Below, piece after piece: positions 16,673 through 24,621 of a stretch of DNA of 59,113 nucleotides (its first letter is position 1; each line of letters opens with the position of its first letter). Source of the stretch: Mogibacterium sp. (lineage in GTDB: Bacteria; Bacillota; Clostridia; Peptostreptococcales; Anaerovoracaceae); contig JAFWHB010000011.1 in the NCBI GenBank assembly GCA_017512145.1, positions 1-59,113 on the forward strand, written 5' to 3'. Both the position numbers and the translations under genes were made by a program. The notes beneath the pieces were generated by a model. That model saw only the letters and a program-made list of their open reading frames with translations. It was not told the DNA's origin and did not search any database.

Positions 16673-16701
16673 ATTGTATTACACCAGCCTATCTGCGTAA
16701 A
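16673..16701 (-). promoter_or_regulatory. Promoter of the small RNA gene
   Basis: On the minus strand TTTACG (16696-16701) and TACAAT (16673-16678) are spaced 17 bp. Counting seven bases from the -10 puts +1 at 16666, the first base of the structured RNA. Confidence 0.65.
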
Positions 16702-16720
16702 ATAACCAAAACTAATATGG

Positions 16721-16755
16721 AAATTGTCTATTAAATTAAATAAATCAGACAATTT
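16721..16755. promoter_or_regulatory. Inverted repeat in the divergent promoter region of the LysR gene and the small RNA
   Basis: A perfect 9-bp dyad AAATTGTCT (16721-16729) and AGACAATTT (16747-16755) is separated by 17 AT-rich bases. It lies between the two divergent promoters, where LysR proteins usually bind. Binding is inferred. Confidence 0.5.
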
Positions 16756-16777
16756 GATCATTTATCTTTACTTTCAA

Positions 16778-16805
16778 TTGATATTTGTCCATCTTTCTGT
16801 ATAAT
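16778..16805 (+). promoter_or_regulatory. Promoter of the LysR gene
   Basis: TTGATA (16778-16783), 16-bp spacer, TATAAT (16800-16805), giving a leader of about 45 nt before the ATG at 16858. Confidence 0.75.
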
Positions 16806-16857
16806 GTGCGTAGTTGCAAAAAACTTATTACTAATCAACCAGAGGAGTGCAGCGCGC

Positions 16858-17772
16858 ATGAATATACAGCAGATAATATACGTAATGAAGGTGTATGAGC
16901 ATCATTCTTTCACTGAAGCAGCTAAAGCTCTATACATCTCTCAGCCTAGGCTCAGCCAGGCTATCAGAGAACTAGAAGAAGAGCTCGGCTTTGATATTTT
17001 CGTCAGGAACAGAAAAGGCATTTCAGGCGCGACTGTCAAAGGTACTGAATTCATTGATAAAGCAAGAGTTCTGCTCCGTCAGTTCAAAACTCTTGAATCA
17101 CTCAAGGAACGTAATATCTCTTCCTTCCATCTCGCATCAACAACTCTTACACATGCACAGGACGCATTCCTGGCTCTTTGTGCTGAGCAGAAGGAAGATC
17201 CGCTTCTTAATATGGATATGTGGTTCTGTGGATGCTTTGAAGCTTCTTCAAGAGTCATTTCCATGTCATCAGAGATAGGCGTTGTCGCATTCACAGATGA
17301 TCAGCTTGGTGAGTGGCTCTCGTACTTCAATTCGAACCATCTTACTTATCATGAGCTGATATGCTCAAACATATATGTCACACTTTCCAAGGACAGTCCT
17401 CTTGCAGGCAAGGACCGCATCAGTGCAGATGATCTTAAGGATCATACGTACATTGCGGACTATTGTTCGAGAATGAATGACAATTCTGCAGGAGTCAGCG
17501 CACTTATCAATAAGATTTGCCCGGAGGCCCATATAATCGCATCAAGTACAGATGTCATGTACAGGCTCCTCAGCCAGACTTCAGAGAGAAAATCGTTTGT
17601 ATTCGATCCGATCCCTCTCTCTCAGGAGACTCTGGATAAGTATAACCTTGTATGTATCCCATCAGATGATCTCTTCAGTGTTCATACAGGCTACATTTCG
17701 AGGACAGACAAGCCTCTTAGCGACAAGGCTGCAAGATATATAGAAATACTCAGCGAGACTATTTCCAAGTAA
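16858..17772 (+). CDS. LysR family transcriptional regulator
   Basis: This is a 304-residue regulator. The start MNIQQIIYVMKVYEHHSFTEAAKALYISQPRLSQAIRELEEELGF is the classic LysR DNA-binding domain; the rest is the effector-binding fold. GAGGAG precedes the ATG at 16858; the frame extends upstream only through promoter sequence. Its only divergent neighbour is the candidate small RNA, with a dyad between the promoters. The usual LysR arrangement therefore makes the RNA gene a possible target. No metabolic gene is adjacent to indicate the inducer. Confidence 0.92.
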   Translation: MNIQQIIYVMKVYEHHSFTEAAKALYISQPRLSQAIRELEEELGFDIFVRNRKGISGATVKGTEFIDKARVLLRQFKTLESLKERNISSFHLASTTLTHAQDAFLALCAEQKEDPLLNMDMWFCGCFEASSRVISMSSEIGVVAFTDDQLGEWLSYFNSNHLTYHELICSNIYVTLSKDSPLAGKDRISADDLKDHTYIADYCSRMNDNSAGVSALINKICPEAHIIASSTDVMYRLLSQTSERKSFVFDPIPLSQETLDKYNLVCIPSDDLFSVHTGYISRTDKPLSDKAARYIEILSETISK

Positions 17773-17796
17773 ATTCCTTCCACAATATAAAGGTAG

Positions 17797-17832
17797 AGCC
17801 GTGACTCTGGTCATATGACCATGGTCACGGCT
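17797..17832. terminator. Strong bidirectional hairpin between LysR and the cysteine-cluster gene
   Basis: Outer stem AGCCGTGAC/GTCACGGCT and inner palindrome GGTCATATGACC (17809-17820). The T-runs are short. The stop codon of the minus-strand gene (17811) lies within it. Confidence 0.7.
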
Positions 17833-18362
17833 TTGTCATCTCTGTAGCTTGATTCAAGTTCCACAAGATCTGCGATAAGCGGATCCCGGACCAGATGACT
17901 CCATACTGTGTATGTTGCACGGATGAAGTCCGGATCGAGCTCAGTCTCGTTCTCTATCATCGGGCAGCAGTATGGGAGATCTGAATCATTGTATATAAGA
18001 TGCAGGATTCCGTCTTCCGATATATGAGGTGCAAGAGGAAAAGTCCTGCACTGAATCGGTCTCATTGCTCTCGGGCAGTGCGGAGGTGTCTTGCATCTGA
18101 CAAAATAGACATTTCCATGCCATGATTCAGGGAACTCATATTCATCAGTACTAAGCGTGTTCCACTTGAGCCAGTCTGCCTTGCGATCATGGATTTTCTC
18201 CTCACCGGGCAGCAGGAATATTCCCATTTCTTCGTCATAATTTGCCGCATCGCAGCAGGCCGCTCCGCATATGGTCCCACAGTCGAAAGGTACAGGTGAG
18301 ACCCTATCCAGAAGCCTGTAAATTGCCCTGTACGTGCGTTTTCTGGTCATTCCCTTGATCAT
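17811..18362 (-). CDS. Cysteine-cluster protein (YkgJ-like, putative metal-chelating)
   Basis: This is a 183-residue protein. The start at 18362 (MIKGMTRKRTYR) has AGGAGA 10 nt upstream; the frame continues further but overlaps the terminator of the neighbouring gene. Cysteines are clustered: FDCGTICGAACCD near residue 30, then RCKTPPHCPRAMRPIQCRTFPLAPH and LPYCCPM. This pattern resembles the YkgJ/UPF0153 group, thought to bind zinc or an iron-sulfur cluster, in which the C-R-x-FPL-P segment is typical. Function is unknown. Confidence 0.7.
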   Translation of the reverse strand: MIKGMTRKRTYRAIYRLLDRVSPVPFDCGTICGAACCDAANYDEEMGIFLLPGEEKIHDRKADWLKWNTLSTDEYEFPESWHGNVYFVRCKTPPHCPRAMRPIQCRTFPLAPHISEDGILHLIYNDSDLPYCCPMIENETELDPDFIRATYTVWSHLVRDPLIADLVELESSYRDDKAVTMVI

Positions 18363-18425
18363 CTTCGAAAGTCTCCTAAAATCGCTTAAATCCAATATAT
18401 TCCCAATTGTATCAGAAAACAAGAA

Positions 18426-18447
18426 CCGGAGCCACATAGGGCTCCGG
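18426..18447 (-). terminator. Terminator of the heptad-repeat protein gene
   Basis: Stem CCGGAGCC/GGCTCCGG with a 6-nt loop, followed on the minus strand by TTCTTGTTTT. Confidence 0.85.
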
Positions 18448-18486
18448 CCTGTTTGATTATTCAGTAATTCTCTGGTCGCATTTAGA

Positions 18487-20919
18487 TTATGCAGCCTTGT
18501 TTCCTGTGAAGTGTACGATTGCGTGTACAAGAGCGACACCTGCAAGAATTCCTGCAGCTACCCATGGAGTAGCACCAACAGCTGAGCCGGCGATGCTTGA
18601 GAATTCCATGCCTGCGCTTGTTCCGACTGCTACACCTGCAGCACCTGCAGCAGCAGCGAGAATAGCACTGATTCCTGCGCCCTTATTCTTCTTGAGGAAT
18701 GAGAGGATACCAGCAAGAACTGCGAGTGCGCCAGCACCGAGACCAGCAGCTGTTCCGATTGCTCTGTTGGTGATCTCCTTAGTGATCAGAGCACCGGAGT
18801 CAGCCTGATATTCTCTTCCTGTTCCTACAGCTTCGAGACCTTCGTCGAGATCAAGATGTGTATCTCCATTGTCGAAGTCATCATCTCCACTGCGTCTGTC
18901 ATAGATGCTTGTGAGTCCGCCATTAGCCTCGGTTCCCATCAGAGTAGCAAGACCATCTCTTACCTGCTGCTCACCATCTTCGTACTCAGCGAGCTTAGCC
19001 TTACCATCTTCAAGAGTCTGACGGCCTTCTGCGAGAGCCTTCTCACCATCTGCAAGCTGAGCTCTACCATCAGCCAGCTTAGCAGGAGCAGCCTTGTAAT
19101 CAGCAAGACCCTGTGCGTACTCAGCCTTACCTGCAGCAAGCTTCTTCTTACCTGCAGCAAGTTCCTTCTCACCTGCAGCGAGCTGCTTCTCAGCAGCTGC
19201 CAGCTTAGCAGGAGCTTCCTTATAGCTCTTCTCGCCTGCAGCGAGTTCAGCCTTACCTGCAGCAAGGTCTTTCTCACCCTTAGCTACCTGCTTCTGTGCC
19301 TCAGCCTTGATTCCCTGGAGAACCTGAAGTGCATTAGGGATAACATTGCTGCTGAGCAGTTTCATATCGTTATCAAAGTCATCAAGATCATCTGCGTCAA
19401 GCTTGTTACCCTGGTACATCTGAAGTGCAGGGATAAGAGCCTTTGCCTGGCTGTCAAGTACGCTCTTGATTGTAGGGTTGGACAGCATGTTTGCAAATGC
19501 GAATGGAACGCCCTTAGCAGGATCATCTATCTGATCCTTACCTGCAACAAGCTGAGTATATCCACCATGCCACTTTGCAAGGAGCGGAGCCTTAGCATCG
19601 ATTGATGCAACCTGAGCATTGAGTCCCTGTGCAAGTACTCCCAGATAAGTCTTGAGAGTCTTGATAGCGCCTGCGAACTCTCCATTGTTAGGAGTTGCAG
19701 TATCATTGTTAGCCTCAAGCTTGTCAAGGCTGCCTCTGATTGCCTGATAGAGAGCTTCGCCATTATCAAGGCCCTTAACAAGCGCGAGCTTAGCCTTGAA
19801 TTCATCAGTATCAACTGCTGCGAGCTTAGTTGCAACAGCCTGTCTTGCTCCGATGAGAGTCATAACACTCTTGTACTGTGGTTCTAATTGCGCGAGTGCC
19901 TGCTGAGCTGCCTCCTTTGCTTCAGGAGTAGCAGATTCGTCGTTAATAATTGCCTTCTGTGCTGCGATTGCTTTCTCGAGCTGATCGGCTGTTCCTTTCA
20001 TCTGTGCGACAGTCATGGAAGCTGCACCTTCCTGGCTGAGTCCTGCTGCTGCCTGTGAGAGAAGAGCTCCATCTCCCTCTTCACCAGCATATGCGGAAGC
20101 GAGACCAGCAAACTGCTCAAGCTGAGTCTTTGCTGCGCTGAATGCACCTGCAATCTTAACGAGAGCTGCGTCGAAGTCAGCATATGTGGATTCATTATCG
20201 ATGTTCTTAGCAAGATTCTCCTGTCCTGTCATCTGCTCGATCAGGCCAATGCTCTTAGCATTAGCTGGATCTGAGAACTGCTGAACGATTGCCTGTCTGC
20301 CCTGCTGGAGACCCATGTTTGCACCAGTAGGATCTGTCATCTCGAATCCAGGCTGCCACTGCTGATCGAATCCGTTCTTAGCGGTGGTCAGACCATTGAT
20401 CAGCTGATCAAGACCGGAAATAGCCTGCTTACCTGCTGCAAGCTTAGCCTCTCCTTCTGATACAGCCTGTCTTCCTGCTGCGAGCTTAGCAGGTGCTGCT
20501 GCATAGTCTGCCTTGCCCTTATTGTACTCATTGTAGCCTGCTGCAAGCTTCTTCTCACCTGCGGCAAGGTCCTTCTCGCCCTGAGCGATCTGTTTTCTTC
20601 CGTCTGCGAGCTTAGCAGGTGCTGCTGCGTAATCTGCCTCGCCCTTAGCGAGTGTAGCACGACCCTCTTCGAGTGTCTGCTCACCTTCAGCAAGAGCAAC
20701 TTCACCATCAGCTACCTGATCAAGACCATCAAGATAAGCCTGCTCGTTGTCCTTGAGCTGATTGAGACCATCTTCCAGCTTGTTCATGTCAGCTGTGGAT
20801 CTCTCGCCTTCCTGTTCCCAGTAATCCTTGCAAGCAAGCACATCGTTGAGGTTAACGGCGCCGCCGTAGAACCCGAAGAGTGCAGCTGCAATGAGAAGCA
20901 CACTTAAACCTTTTTTCAT
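18487..20919 (-). CDS. Large heptad-repeat membrane-anchored surface protein
   Basis: This is an 810-residue protein. A hydrophobic N-terminal segment (residues about 4-24) is followed by two long tracts of seven-residue repeats of type xLAxGxx (about 60-165 and 570-670), for example KLAAGEKELAAGKKKLAAGK. A less repetitive helical middle (about 170-560) separates them, and two or three Ala/Gly-rich membrane helices lie at the C-terminus (about 715-805). This layout recalls YhgE/Pip and related exported proteins with LxxG heptads, but it lacks their multi-helix C-terminal domain. It probably forms long extracytoplasmic coiled coils. The gene is monocistronic behind promoter repeat A. Confidence 0.75.
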   Translation of the reverse strand: MKKGLSVLLIAAALFGFYGGAVNLNDVLACKDYWEQEGERSTADMNKLEDGLNQLKDNEQAYLDGLDQVADGEVALAEGEQTLEEGRATLAKGEADYAAAPAKLADGRKQIAQGEKDLAAGEKKLAAGYNEYNKGKADYAAAPAKLAAGRQAVSEGEAKLAAGKQAISGLDQLINGLTTAKNGFDQQWQPGFEMTDPTGANMGLQQGRQAIVQQFSDPANAKSIGLIEQMTGQENLAKNIDNESTYADFDAALVKIAGAFSAAKTQLEQFAGLASAYAGEEGDGALLSQAAAGLSQEGAASMTVAQMKGTADQLEKAIAAQKAIINDESATPEAKEAAQQALAQLEPQYKSVMTLIGARQAVATKLAAVDTDEFKAKLALVKGLDNGEALYQAIRGSLDKLEANNDTATPNNGEFAGAIKTLKTYLGVLAQGLNAQVASIDAKAPLLAKWHGGYTQLVAGKDQIDDPAKGVPFAFANMLSNPTIKSVLDSQAKALIPALQMYQGNKLDADDLDDFDNDMKLLSSNVIPNALQVLQGIKAEAQKQVAKGEKDLAAGKAELAAGEKSYKEAPAKLAAAEKQLAAGEKELAAGKKKLAAGKAEYAQGLADYKAAPAKLADGRAQLADGEKALAEGRQTLEDGKAKLAEYEDGEQQVRDGLATLMGTEANGGLTSIYDRRSGDDDFDNGDTHLDLDEGLEAVGTGREYQADSGALITKEITNRAIGTAAGLGAGALAVLAGILSFLKKNKGAGISAILAAAAGAAGVAVGTSAGMEFSSIAGSAVGATPWVAAGILAGVALVHAIVHFTGNKAA

Positions 20920-20996
20920 AATTCCCTCTCCTGTTGAATTTTCATTAAAATCAACTTGTCTGCATCACAAAAAACACAGACCTTCGATATTGTCTA

Positions 20997-21076
20997 CATT
21001 TTATCACTATTGTGTGTATCTTGTGAAGAAATTTCTGACCAAGTGTACAGTGAAAGTGTACTAAATTTGATACATT
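20997..21076. repeat. Intergenic repeat copy A (promoter block of the heptad-repeat gene)
   Basis: This 80-bp segment matches 26443-26520 along its whole length at roughly three quarters identity by eye, with one 2-bp gap. Shared words are CATTTTATCA, ATTGTGTGT, TCTGACCAA and GTACTAAATTT. Read on the minus strand it ends in TG-A-TAAAAT, an extended -10, so it probably carries a promoter. Both copies are preceded on the minus strand by a similar GAGGCGC/GCGCCTC terminator. Confidence 0.75.
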
Positions 21077-21117
21077 GTTATCTGCTGTCAAACACTCGCT
21101 CAAGAACATTTCAATAC

Positions 21118-21142
21118 AAAAAGAGGCGCTTTAAGCGCCTCT
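21118..21142 (-). terminator. Terminator of the UDP-xylose module
   Basis: The perfect palindrome 21122-21142 (AGAGGCGC arms) is followed on the minus strand by TTTTT. It closes the gene unit ending at 21155. Confidence 0.9.
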
Positions 21143-21154
21143 GGCTGTAGTCAG

Positions 21155-22084
21155 TTAGATAACACTTTTAAAGTATTCTACAGTTCTCTGTAGCCCTTCG
21201 TCTAATTGTATTTCAGGTTCCCAGCCAAGCTTTTCCTTTGCCAGGCTGATATCGGGTCTTCTCTTTGTCGGATCATCACCAGGCAAATCCTTATAAACCA
21301 GCTTTGATTCTGAGCCCGTCAGTTCTATTACTTTCTGTGCCAGTTCAGCAACAGTAAATTCCCCCGGATTACCTAGATTCACAGGGCCATAGAAGTCTTC
21401 CGAGTTCATCATTCTGACCATGCCTTCAATCAGATCATCTACATAACAAAAGCTTCTTGTTTGTGTCCCATCTCCATAAATAGTTATGTCTTCCCCTTTG
21501 AGTGCCTGAACAATAAAGTTCGATACGACTCTTCCGTCCTCAGGATTCATGTATGGTCCATATGTATTGAAGATCCTGATTACTCGAATATCCAGATCAT
21601 ATTGTCTGTGATAATCAAAGAATAAAGATTCTGCCATCCGCTTTCCTTCATCATAGCAGGATCTGATTCCTATAGGATTAACGTTTCCTCTATAGTCTTC
21701 AGTCTGCGGATGAATCAAAGGTTCTCCGTATACTTCTGACGTGCTTGACTGTAATATCCTGGCATTATTTGCACGCGCTAATTCCAGCATATTCAGCGCT
21801 CCGAACAAGCTTGTCTTCGCTGTCATGATTGGATCTTTCTGGTAATGTGGAGGAGATGCCGGGCAAGCAAGATTATAAATATAATCTGCACCTATTTCTA
21901 AGGGCTCCCGTACATCATGTTCTATAAACATGAAATGAGGATCATTCATTAAGTGATCAATATTGGCTTTACTTCCTGTATATAAATTGTCTACACATAT
22001 GACAAATAGCCCATCTCTTATCAGTCTACCGCATAAGTTTGATCCAAGAAAACCCGCGCCGCCTGTAACAAGTGCTTTCTTCAT
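21155..22084 (-). CDS. UDP-glucuronate decarboxylase (UDP-xylose synthase)
   Basis: This 309-residue short-chain dehydrogenase/epimerase has the NAD site [10 protein letters not shown] at residues 8-17. Two UXS signatures are present: [12 protein letters not shown], and the catalytic SCYDEGKR with its Tyr and Lys. The enzyme oxidises, decarboxylates and re-reduces UDP-glucuronate to give UDP-xylose. It overlaps by 4 bp the UDP-glucose dehydrogenase gene, which supplies the substrate, so the pair forms a complete route from UDP-glucose. It is the last gene of its module. Confidence 0.92.
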   Translation of the reverse strand: MKKALVTGGAGFLGSNLCGRLIRDGLFVICVDNLYTGSKANIDHLMNDPHFMFIEHDVREPLEIGADYIYNLACPASPPHYQKDPIMTAKTSLFGALNMLELARANNARILQSSTSEVYGEPLIHPQTEDYRGNVNPIGIRSCYDEGKRMAESLFFDYHRQYDLDIRVIRIFNTYGPYMNPEDGRVVSNFIVQALKGEDITIYGDGTQTRSFCYVDDLIEGMVRMMNSEDFYGPVNLGNPGEFTVAELAQKVIELTGSESKLVYKDLPGDDPTKRRPDISLAKEKLGWEPEIQLDEGLQRTVEYFKSVI

Positions 22085-23424
22085 TCCTTCACCACCTTAT
22101 CCGCTACACCAATCTGATAATATTCAAACCCCATATCCGCTAAGCTTTCAGCATCATATTGGTTTCTTCCGTCAATTATAACCGGAGTCTTTAGTCTCTT
22201 CTTAATTTCTTCAAAATCAGGATGCCTGAATTCTTTCCACTCTGTAATGAGAATCAACGCATCAGAATCATCCAATGTAGTATACTTGCTTTCACAATAT
22301 TCAACATTTGGGTTATCCTTCAGGTAAATGTTCTGGGCTTCCTTCGTTGCCTTAGGATCATATGCCTTTACCCTGCCACCCATTTTTGTTATTTCATTGA
22401 TGATAGTTATGGATGGTGCATAGCGCATGTCATCTGTGCCCGGCTTGAATGAAAGGCCCCACACTCCAAAGGTTCTGTCAGATAGATCCTCTCCAAAGCG
22501 TTTGACTATTTTGCGCGGTATTATATGCTTCTGGGCTTCGTTCACATCTTCAACTGCTTGCAGTATTTTGCTGTTATACCCATGATCACTACTCGTCTTA
22601 ATGAGCGCTTGTACATCTTTAGGGAAGCAGCTCCCTCCATAACCGCAGCCAGCGTAAATAAACTGATAACCTATCCTATGATCACTTCCTATTCCTATGC
22701 GGACCTTATTGATATCCGCACCTACACGTTCGCAGATATTTGATATTTCATTCATGAAAGAGATCTTAGTAGCAAGCATTGCATTTGCTGCATATTTTGT
22801 CATTTCTGCGCTTTGAACGTCCATGAATATCATGGTTTCTGTATTTCTTACAAAAGGAAGATACAGCTGTTTCATTATCTTTGCCGCTCTATCATTGTCT
22901 GTTCCAATCACGATACGGTCCGGTCTTGAGCAGTCAGCCACAGCATCTCCTTCTTTTAAGAATTCCGGATTTGAAATAACATCGAATGTCAAATCTGAAT
23001 TCCTTTTATCTAATTCCTTCTGAATTACTTCTCTGATCTTCTGCGCAGTACCTACAGGAACTGTAGATTTTTCCACCACATAAACATGGTGGTTCATGGT
23101 TTTACCAATACTTGAGGCAACTTCAAGCACATATTTGAGATCTGCGGACCCGTCTTCATCCATTGGAGTCCCTACCGCAATAAAGCATAGTTCTGACTGA
23201 TACAGCGCTTCTTTAAGATCTGTTGTAAATCTGAGCCTCCCTGCCTCCAAATTATCTCTGACCAGACTTTCAAGGCCCGGCTCATAGATTGGAATGATTC
23301 CTTTCCTTAGATTGGAAATCTTCTCTTCAACTACATCAACACAGTACACATCATTTCCGTAATCAGCCAGACATGTACCTGTAACCAATCCAACGTAGCC
23401 GGTTCCTATTACAGATATTTTCAT
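22081..23424 (-). CDS. UDP-glucose 6-dehydrogenase
   Basis: This 447-residue enzyme converts UDP-glucose to UDP-glucuronate with two NAD. The N-terminal Rossmann motif is [14 protein letters not shown]. The catalytic Cys lies in YGGSCFPKD, with the substrate loop FLKEGDAV before it. The C-terminal UDP-binding domain contains [12 protein letters not shown]. Length and motifs match the TuaD/Ugd family. It is translationally coupled to the UDP-xylose synthase. Codon use here looks more AT-rich than in the flanking genes. Confidence 0.95.
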   Translation of the reverse strand: MKISVIGTGYVGLVTGTCLADYGNDVYCVDVVEEKISNLRKGIIPIYEPGLESLVRDNLEAGRLRFTTDLKEALYQSELCFIAVGTPMDEDGSADLKYVLEVASSIGKTMNHHVYVVEKSTVPVGTAQKIREVIQKELDKRNSDLTFDVISNPEFLKEGDAVADCSRPDRIVIGTDNDRAAKIMKQLYLPFVRNTETMIFMDVQSAEMTKYAANAMLATKISFMNEISNICERVGADINKVRIGIGSDHRIGYQFIYAGCGYGGSCFPKDVQALIKTSSDHGYNSKILQAVEDVNEAQKHIIPRKIVKRFGEDLSDRTFGVWGLSFKPGTDDMRYAPSITIINEITKMGGRVKAYDPKATKEAQNIYLKDNPNVEYCESKYTTLDDSDALILITEWKEFRHPDFEEIKKRLKTPVIIDGRNQYDAESLADMGFEYYQIGVADKVVKE

Positions 23425-23481
23425 ACTATGATTAACCTCTACCTATTTCCTGATCAAGCAGCCTACATTGCCCGACGGATG

Positions 23482-23901
23482 CTATTTGCGATAAATACAA
23501 TACTTACGTATAAGAAAATTCCAGATAAACACGATACCTGTTGCGGCAATTTTGCTTATGACTTTTTTTACAGGCGAATTCATTCTCATTAATGTCACGA
23601 ACACATACATGAGTCCGACATTAAACAGGAGGCCGACTCCGCTGACAAAGAATATCAGGAACAGTTCATAAAACCCTTTTCCTTTATATCTGTTGCTATC
23701 TTTAAATGTCCATATTCTCCCCAGGAACCAGTTTGTAGTCGTGGAAAAAATAAAGGCTGCACAGGTTGCTGCCAGATAATTGATCCCAATCCCATTCGCA
23801 AATATAGCGAACATTACCCATTCAACTATTGCAGCAGTTCCCCCAACGCAAAAGTATGAGATAAATTGCCTGATTGATTTTTCTTTTAATGATATCTGCA
23901 T
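23482..23901 (-). CDS. GtrA family membrane protein
   Basis: This 139-residue protein has four membrane helices and the GtrA pattern (IRQFISYFCVGGTAAIVEWVMFAIFA, then FIFSTTTNWFLGRIWTF). GtrA proteins are believed to flip or channel polyprenyl-phosphate-linked sugars to the outer membrane face. The start overlaps the preceding GT2 gene by 16 bp. That GT2 plus GtrA pairing is typical of systems that make a polyprenyl-phosphate sugar donor for a GT-C enzyme, here probably the multispan protein encoded upstream in the same unit. Confidence 0.9.
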   Translation of the reverse strand: MQISLKEKSIRQFISYFCVGGTAAIVEWVMFAIFANGIGINYLAATCAAFIFSTTTNWFLGRIWTFKDSNRYKGKGFYELFLIFFVSGVGLLFNVGLMYVFVTLMRMNSPVKKVISKIAATGIVFIWNFLIRKYCIYRK

Positions 23902-24566
23902 ATTACGTACAGTGCCCTCAAACCATCTTTGAAACCGATTTTCTTTCCTTCTTCGTTGCTCCTCGGATAGTAGGATATCGGTACTTCTTTGATTCTGATT
24001 CCCTTCTTGGATATTTTCGATGTTATTTCAGGTTCAAAGCCAAAACGGTTCTCTTTGATCTCTATGGACTGAATTATTTCTCTTTTAAAAGCTTTATAGC
24101 AAGTCTCCATATCTGTAAGGCCCTGACGCGTAAAAAGATTCGAAAAAGTAGTAAGTCCCCAATTTGCTAAACGGTTTGCCAGATATCCTTTTCTCTTCTG
24201 ATGAAGGAATCTGGAGCCGTATACAACTTCAGCTTCACCATTAAAGATAGGCTGTACGACTCTCGGATATTCCTTCGGGTCATACTCCAGGTCTGCATCC
24301 TGTACTATAACGACATCTCCGGTTGCTGCTTTGAAGCCTGTTCTTAGTGCAGCACCCTTACCTTGATTAATGTCATGATAAATGATCTTGCTTACCAGCG
24401 GCTTGATTTCCTCTTCCAGGACAGTCCTGGTACCATCTTTAGAGCAGTCATCAACTACTATTATTTCCTTGTCCGGTACCGGAGAAGCTAATACCGCCTC
24501 AACAATGCTTCTGATGTTTTCTTTTTCGTTGTAGCATGGTATCACAACACTCAATTTTTCACTCAT
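23886..24566 (-). CDS. GT2 glycosyltransferase, polyprenyl-phosphate sugar synthase-like
   Basis: This 226-residue family 2 enzyme resembles dolichyl-phosphate mannose/glucose synthases: SVVIPCYNEKENIRSIVEAVL, the metal-binding DADLEYDP, and the acceptor-loop motif TDMETCYKAFKRE. The start at 24566 is supported by GGAG 9 nt before the ATG; a TTG five codons upstream overlaps this site. It probably loads a sugar onto undecaprenyl phosphate. It is followed by GtrA and preceded by a GT-C-like protein. Confidence 0.9.
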   Translation of the reverse strand: MSEKLSVVIPCYNEKENIRSIVEAVLASPVPDKEIIVVDDCSKDGTRTVLEEEIKPLVSKIIYHDINQGKGAALRTGFKAATGDVVIVQDADLEYDPKEYPRVVQPIFNGEAEVVYGSRFLHQKRKGYLANRLANWGLTTFSNLFTRQGLTDMETCYKAFKREIIQSIEIKENRFGFEPEITSKISKKGIRIKEVPISYYPRSNEEGKKIGFKDGLRALYVICRYH

Positions 24567-24621
24567 TATTCTATTCTCCAATTTATTAGATTTTGTTATA
24601 TATTATCGTATTCCAACTATT

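Noticed and set aside
18856..19605. Plus-strand open frame of 249 codons opposite the heptad-repeat gene
   Set aside because: Produced by the repetitive codons of the real gene on the other strand.
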